Assembly: GCF_016586355.1 (NCBI RefSeq) | Contig: NZ_BLYI01000043.1 | Span: 62,001 to 126,000, forward strand | DNA: 64,000 bases | Reading direction: 5' to 3' | Origin: Anaerostipes butyraticus | Lineage (GTDB): Bacteria; Bacillota; Clostridia; Lachnospirales; Lachnospiraceae | In this document: positions 63,725 to 64,000 of the stretch, piece by piece | Layout: each line of letters begins with the position of its first letter | How positions within the stretch are numbered: position 1 is the first letter of the stretch | The notes under the pieces: model-generated | The model's database searches: none | Told to the model about the DNA's origin: nothing | What the model saw: the letters and a program-made list of their open reading frames with translations, nothing else | Translations under genes and position numbers: made by a program

Positions 63725-64000
63725 TCAAATATGATACTTTTTGAAAAGTTCTTCCCGGTATGCCTCATCTTCCGATGCTTTCAGCAGCTGCTCCTGATGG
63801 TTCTCTTTCAGCAGAAGAATAGAAAGCCTTGCAAAACGGTCCATTCCTTTCTGCCTTCCGTATTTTTCTCCTTCTCTCCAGCCGCTTTTCTTCATCGCCT
63901 CCATTTCATCTGCCATTAATTCTTCCAGTGCCTGACACATTTCTTTCACCTCCATAAATAATTCTCTGTTCACTCTTACAATCAAATCCATAACGGAACG
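63725..64000 (-). CDS. C-terminal part of an Rpn/PD-(D/E)XK transposase-like protein (runs off right edge)
   Basis: The reading frame is open to the window edge, so the 5' part is missing. The visible 91 residues include VNRELFMEVKEMCQALEELMADEMEAMK, a Gly/Arg/Lys-rich GWREGEKYGRQKGMDRFARL, and a helical tail ending EELFKKYHI. This resembles the C-terminal tail of Rpn/recombination-promoting nucleases, which are common in Lachnospiraceae. The nuclease core is not in view, so the assignment is tentative. Confidence 0.45.
   Translation of the reverse strand, partial: RSVMDLIVRVNRELFMEVKEMCQALEELMADEMEAMKKSGWREGEKYGRQKGMDRFARLSILLLKENHQEQLLKASEDEAYREELFKKYHI

Noticed and set aside
1-64000. tRNA, rRNA, CRISPR array, prophage or complete insertion sequence
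   Set aside because: None was found by reading; only the truncated Rpn-like gene at the right edge hints at mobile DNA.

Overview
This window looks like a core-genome segment from a low-GC, spore-forming, anaerobic Clostridia, most probably a Lachnospiraceae gut commensal. The evidence is an alpha/beta small acid-soluble spore protein, YtfJ/GerW and YlbJ-type sporulation genes, a GlgC/GlgD glycogen cluster, a Pta-AckA acetate pathway, a 2-hydroxyacyl-CoA dehydratase activase, zinc-ribbon forms of ribosomal proteins L28 and L32, and AGGAGG-type ribosome binding sites. The genus cannot be fixed from sequence alone. Nearly every gene is on the minus strand. The plus-strand genes are tmcAL, ylbJ, rpmB, the activase and padR. 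No tRNA, rRNA, CRISPR array, prophage or insertion sequence was seen.

Layout from left to right; most genes are transcribed right to left. 1-11.4 kb is a cell-shape and division cluster: radC, a divergent mreB, mreC, mreD, a very long PBP2, minC, minD, minE, rodA, a methylglyoxal-synthase-like gene, a lipoprotein DD-carboxypeptidase, a YtqA-type radical SAM gene, and the start of a membrane protein at the left edge. 11.5-19.7 kb is miaB, mutS, mutL, miaA and a methionine gamma-lyase-like gene (tRNA modification and mismatch repair), preceded by a 68-bp tandem repeat. 20.0-31.9 kb is the glycogen cluster glgB, glgC, glgD, glgA, glgP and a GH13 hydrolase, followed by glf. A 300-nt leader with a promoter and a terminator-like hairpin precedes glgB. 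32.3-42.9 kb runs pta, ackA, yceD, rpmF, plsX, rnc, smc, ftsY, ilvA, and links acetate metabolism, phospholipid synthesis, ribosome, chromosome and SRP-receptor functions.

43.1-52.4 kb holds tmcAL and ylbJ (plus) converging on a coiled-coil gene, coaD, rsmD, a spore protein, acyP, recG, fakA and asp23 (minus), with rpmB divergent. 52.4-58.2 kb holds a small membrane ORF, ytfJ, a DUF2953 gene, an unknown gene, pyk, a rhomboid-like protein, a CorA-type transporter and a LysM protein. 58.3-64 kb holds a 1,411-residue activase, a divergent pair (anchored exported protein and PadR regulator) with overlapping promoters, and a truncated Rpn-like gene at the right edge.

There is no obvious new multi-gene system. 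The features most worth a second look are the glycogen-operon leader (possible attenuator or small RNA), a 177-residue histone-like Lys/Ala tail on the branching enzyme, a methylglyoxal synthase homologue lacking its catalytic aspartate, an MreB homologue lacking the conserved glutamates of the hydrolysis motif, a 240-residue insertion in PBP2, the 68-bp tandem repeat beside miaB, and several hairpins that overlap ribosome binding sites or coding ends.
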